Source of the DNA: Pedobacter psychroterrae
Lineage (GTDB): Bacteria > Bacteroidota > Bacteroidia > Sphingobacteriales > Sphingobacteriaceae
NCBI RefSeq assembly: GCF_004331695.1
Contig: NZ_SJSL01000005.1
Span: 208,759 to 272,758, forward strand
Direction: 5' to 3'
DNA length: 64,000 bases
Below, piece by piece: positions 63,571 through 64,000 of this stretch; position 1 is the first letter of the stretch, and the number at the start of each line of letters is the position of its first letter. The position numbers and the translations under genes were made by a program. The notes beneath the pieces were generated by a model that did no database searches, was not told where the DNA came from, and was given only the letters and a program-made list of their open reading frames with translations.

Positions 63571-64000
63571 TCAGTTTAATTTCACATTTAAACCAAATGT
63601 TATAGTCTGATTATTTAGATAATTATGGCCATCATCCTTCAAAATATTAGTTAAACCATAATTATATCCCAGTCTGAAATTTATAGATCTTGAGGCATTG
63701 TATCCCAAATTAAGTCTTGTACCATAGTCAAAGTCCTTAAACTTACTATTACTAAAAATCCCATCCTCTGTTAATTCGTAAGGAGTTTGGCTTGTAAAAT
63801 CATCAAGAACATACTTTTGCTTTTTTGCAAACGATGTTAAGGCCGCGGCATATGCTCCTACTCCCGCAGAGAACCACGATTTGCCTATCTTGAAGTTTTT
63901 TATAACCGAAGCGGGAATTTCTATATATCTTAAGTTAAGAGAATATGGTTCTCTTCTCCCACCTTTTACACTATAATTAGCTTCAGTTTGCAGTGTTAAG
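63571..64000 (-). CDS. Porin-like outer-membrane beta-barrel protein, C-terminal part
   Basis: A minus-strand frame ends with TGA at 63571 and runs open to the right edge, giving 143 codons. Strand-like segments (SLNLRYIEIPASVIKNFKIG, KSWFSAGVGAYAAALTSFA, INFRLGYNYGLTNI) and the C-terminal TITFGLNVKLN fit an outer-membrane barrel of the PorT/OMP_b-brl_2 type ('YIEIPxxxKxxF' is its hallmark). The start lies outside the window. Confidence 0.75.
   Translation of the reverse strand, partial: LTLQTEANYSVKGGRREPYSLNLRYIEIPASVIKNFKIGKSWFSAGVGAYAAALTSFAKKQKYVLDDFTSQTPYELTEDGIFSNSKFKDFDYGTRLNLGYNASRSINFRLGYNYGLTNILKDDGHNYLNNQTITFGLNVKLN

Overview
The window looks like a chromosomal stretch from a Bacteroidota bacterium, most likely a Sphingobacteriaceae member such as Pedobacter or Mucilaginibacter. 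The reasons are a SusC/SusD-type outer-membrane pair with a TlpA thioredoxin, small Bacteroidota-only families (DUF5763-, DUF6520-, DUF6266- and DUF3892-like), LytS/LytTR and TPR-histidine-kinase regulators, AT-rich spacers, and promoters of the TAnnTTTG type instead of sigma-70 boxes. No tRNA, rRNA, CRISPR array or complete insertion sequence was seen. The genus is an inference from gene content only.

Layout. 1-3.6 kb: the 5' end of a DUF4011-type helicase gene leaving the left edge, a broken DUF5763 gene, then a tight minus-strand operon (secreted Cys-rich protein, HNH nuclease, unknown, DUF4407-like membrane coiled-coil protein). 3.6-6.6 kb: a TPR histidine kinase/response regulator pair, a small secreted Pro-rich peptide, and an intergenic region with hairpins and a phased TTCC array. 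6.6-13.3 kb: assorted accessory genes (ORF6N, DUF3892, DUF4375 lipoprotein, PAS-LuxR regulator, secreted proteins) with one headless gene remnant.

13.3-50.4 kb is a dense defence-type island. It holds a patatin / HEXXH peptidase / MBL hydrolase operon, a divergent REase-NACHT protein, a secreted astacin-like protease, several pseudogenes, and a UDG-like gene pair. It continues with a two-gene unit whose first product joins STAS-like, GHKL-ATPase and two phosphoribosyltransferase-like motifs and whose second is a HEXXH protein. Then come a HEPN-motif protein, a composite type I restriction-modification plus McrBC operon, a helicase-nuclease, a HEPN-motif gene pair and an XRE regulator. The STAS/GHKL/PRTase plus HEXXH pair (26281-32593) is my first candidate for an undescribed system; the patatin/peptidase/MBL operon is the second.

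50.5-64 kb returns to a nutrient-uptake and envelope region. A promoter leads into a highly structured RNA region, a 21-codon His/Asn-rich leader ORF and an attenuator-like hairpin, then TlpA-SusC-SusD. After these come DUF6520 and MauE membrane proteins, a Crp-type regulator, two adjacent minisatellites, and a LytTR regulator with its LytS-type kinase. The last two full elements are a predicted LytTR operator and the outer-membrane beta-barrel receptor it probably controls. A partial porin-like gene runs off the right edge.

Six decayed or interrupted genes (394, 10379, 21300, 23085, 25443, 48214) show high turnover of accessory genes. All assignments come from reading sequence motifs; no database search was run.
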